DNA of 64,000 bases, taken from NCBI GenBank assembly GCA_913064945.1, contig CAJYAN010000008.1:71440-135439 (forward strand), read 5' to 3'. A program made the position numbers and the translations under genes. Under the pieces are notes generated by a model that did not search any database, was not told the origin of the DNA, and worked only from the letters and a program-made list of their open reading frames with translations. This stretch comes from an uncultured Gammaproteobacteria bacterium. GTDB taxonomy: Bacteria; Pseudomonadota; Gammaproteobacteria; UBA6429; Thiohalophilaceae. Shown here in pieces: positions 63,870 through 64,000 of the stretch; position 1 is the first letter of the stretch, and each line of letters starts with the position of its first letter.

Positions 63870-64000
63870 TCATGGCGTATCAATGTTAAATTTATCAAAG
63901 ACATCGTTCGAGAACCTGGTGGCGCTGTCTCCGAGACGTCGAACATTTGGCAGCGTTTCTGATATATCGTCCGCGGACACTTTCGGCAAACTGCTTGTTC
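63870..64000 (-). CDS. C-terminal end of an unidentified protein (runs off window)
   Basis: A minus-strand frame is open from the window edge to TGA at 63872-63870. Its end reads ETLPNVRRLGDSATRF then SNDVFDKFNIDTP, which looks like genuine protein sequence. Only ~42 codons are visible, so no family can be given. It lies 62 bp upstream of zwf. Confidence 0.4.
   Translation of the reverse strand, partial: TSSLPKVSADDISETLPNVRRLGDSATRFSNDVFDKFNIDTP

Overview
This is a chromosome segment from a gammaproteobacterium. The evidence is the gene order of the envelope block (lolC, lolD, DUF2062, comEC, exbB, exbD, msbA, lpxK, Trm112-like, kdsB), the presence of tmcA, greB, tcdA, slyD and sfsA, and a base composition near 50% G+C. 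A soxCD pair and a SulP anion transporter suggest an organism that handles reduced sulfur compounds. I cannot name the species.

Layout. 1-15.6 kb is rich in signal transduction: the start of a PilZ protein, a membrane histidine kinase, two large GGDEF/EAL proteins (one fused to a periplasmic solute-binding domain, one followed by a PhnD-like binding protein), a lipase, a YbjQ/YbjQ/M48 peptidase operon, and an ECF sigma/anti-sigma pair divergent from what looks like a 5'-truncated OmpA-family gene. 16-26 kb carries a RES/Xre toxin-antitoxin pair, tcdA, a TatD nuclease, a SulP transporter, an HD-GYP protein followed by a 261-bp tandem duplication, soxCD, and a HigB/HigA-like pair. 26-34 kb holds rlmI, small hypothetical and acetyltransferase genes, tmcA, greB, a NYN-domain gene, and a DUF559 endonuclease gene bracketed by related palindromic repeats. 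34-37.4 kb is a tight four-gene unit: glycosyltransferase, nucleoside-phosphorylase-like protein, spore-photoproduct-lyase-like radical SAM protein, SDR oxidoreductase. An RRM protein and a VF530-type protein follow.

The most striking region is 38.18-42.20 kb, a chromosomal integron. An intI-type tyrosine recombinase gene points rightward. Its start with a strong ribosome binding site is separated from the rest of the frame by one extra A in an A5 run. To its left five gene cassettes lie on the opposite strand, each followed by a recognisable attC site: GFA-type protein, second GFA-type protein, membrane protein, DUF6188-like protein and GNAT. A compact 46-bp attC-like hairpin sits at the attI side.

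42-64 kb is mostly conserved core: a ParB-like protein with a histone-H1-like tail beside a J-domain protein, slyD, a GIY-YIG protein, adk with a four-cysteine LID, a DUF523/DUF1722 protein, the LPS/lipoprotein/ComEC block, sfsA, a relA/spoT homologue with an apparently intact hydrolase domain, agmatine deiminase and zwf. Several small dispersed palindromic repeats lie between genes. I found no tRNA, rRNA or CRISPR array.
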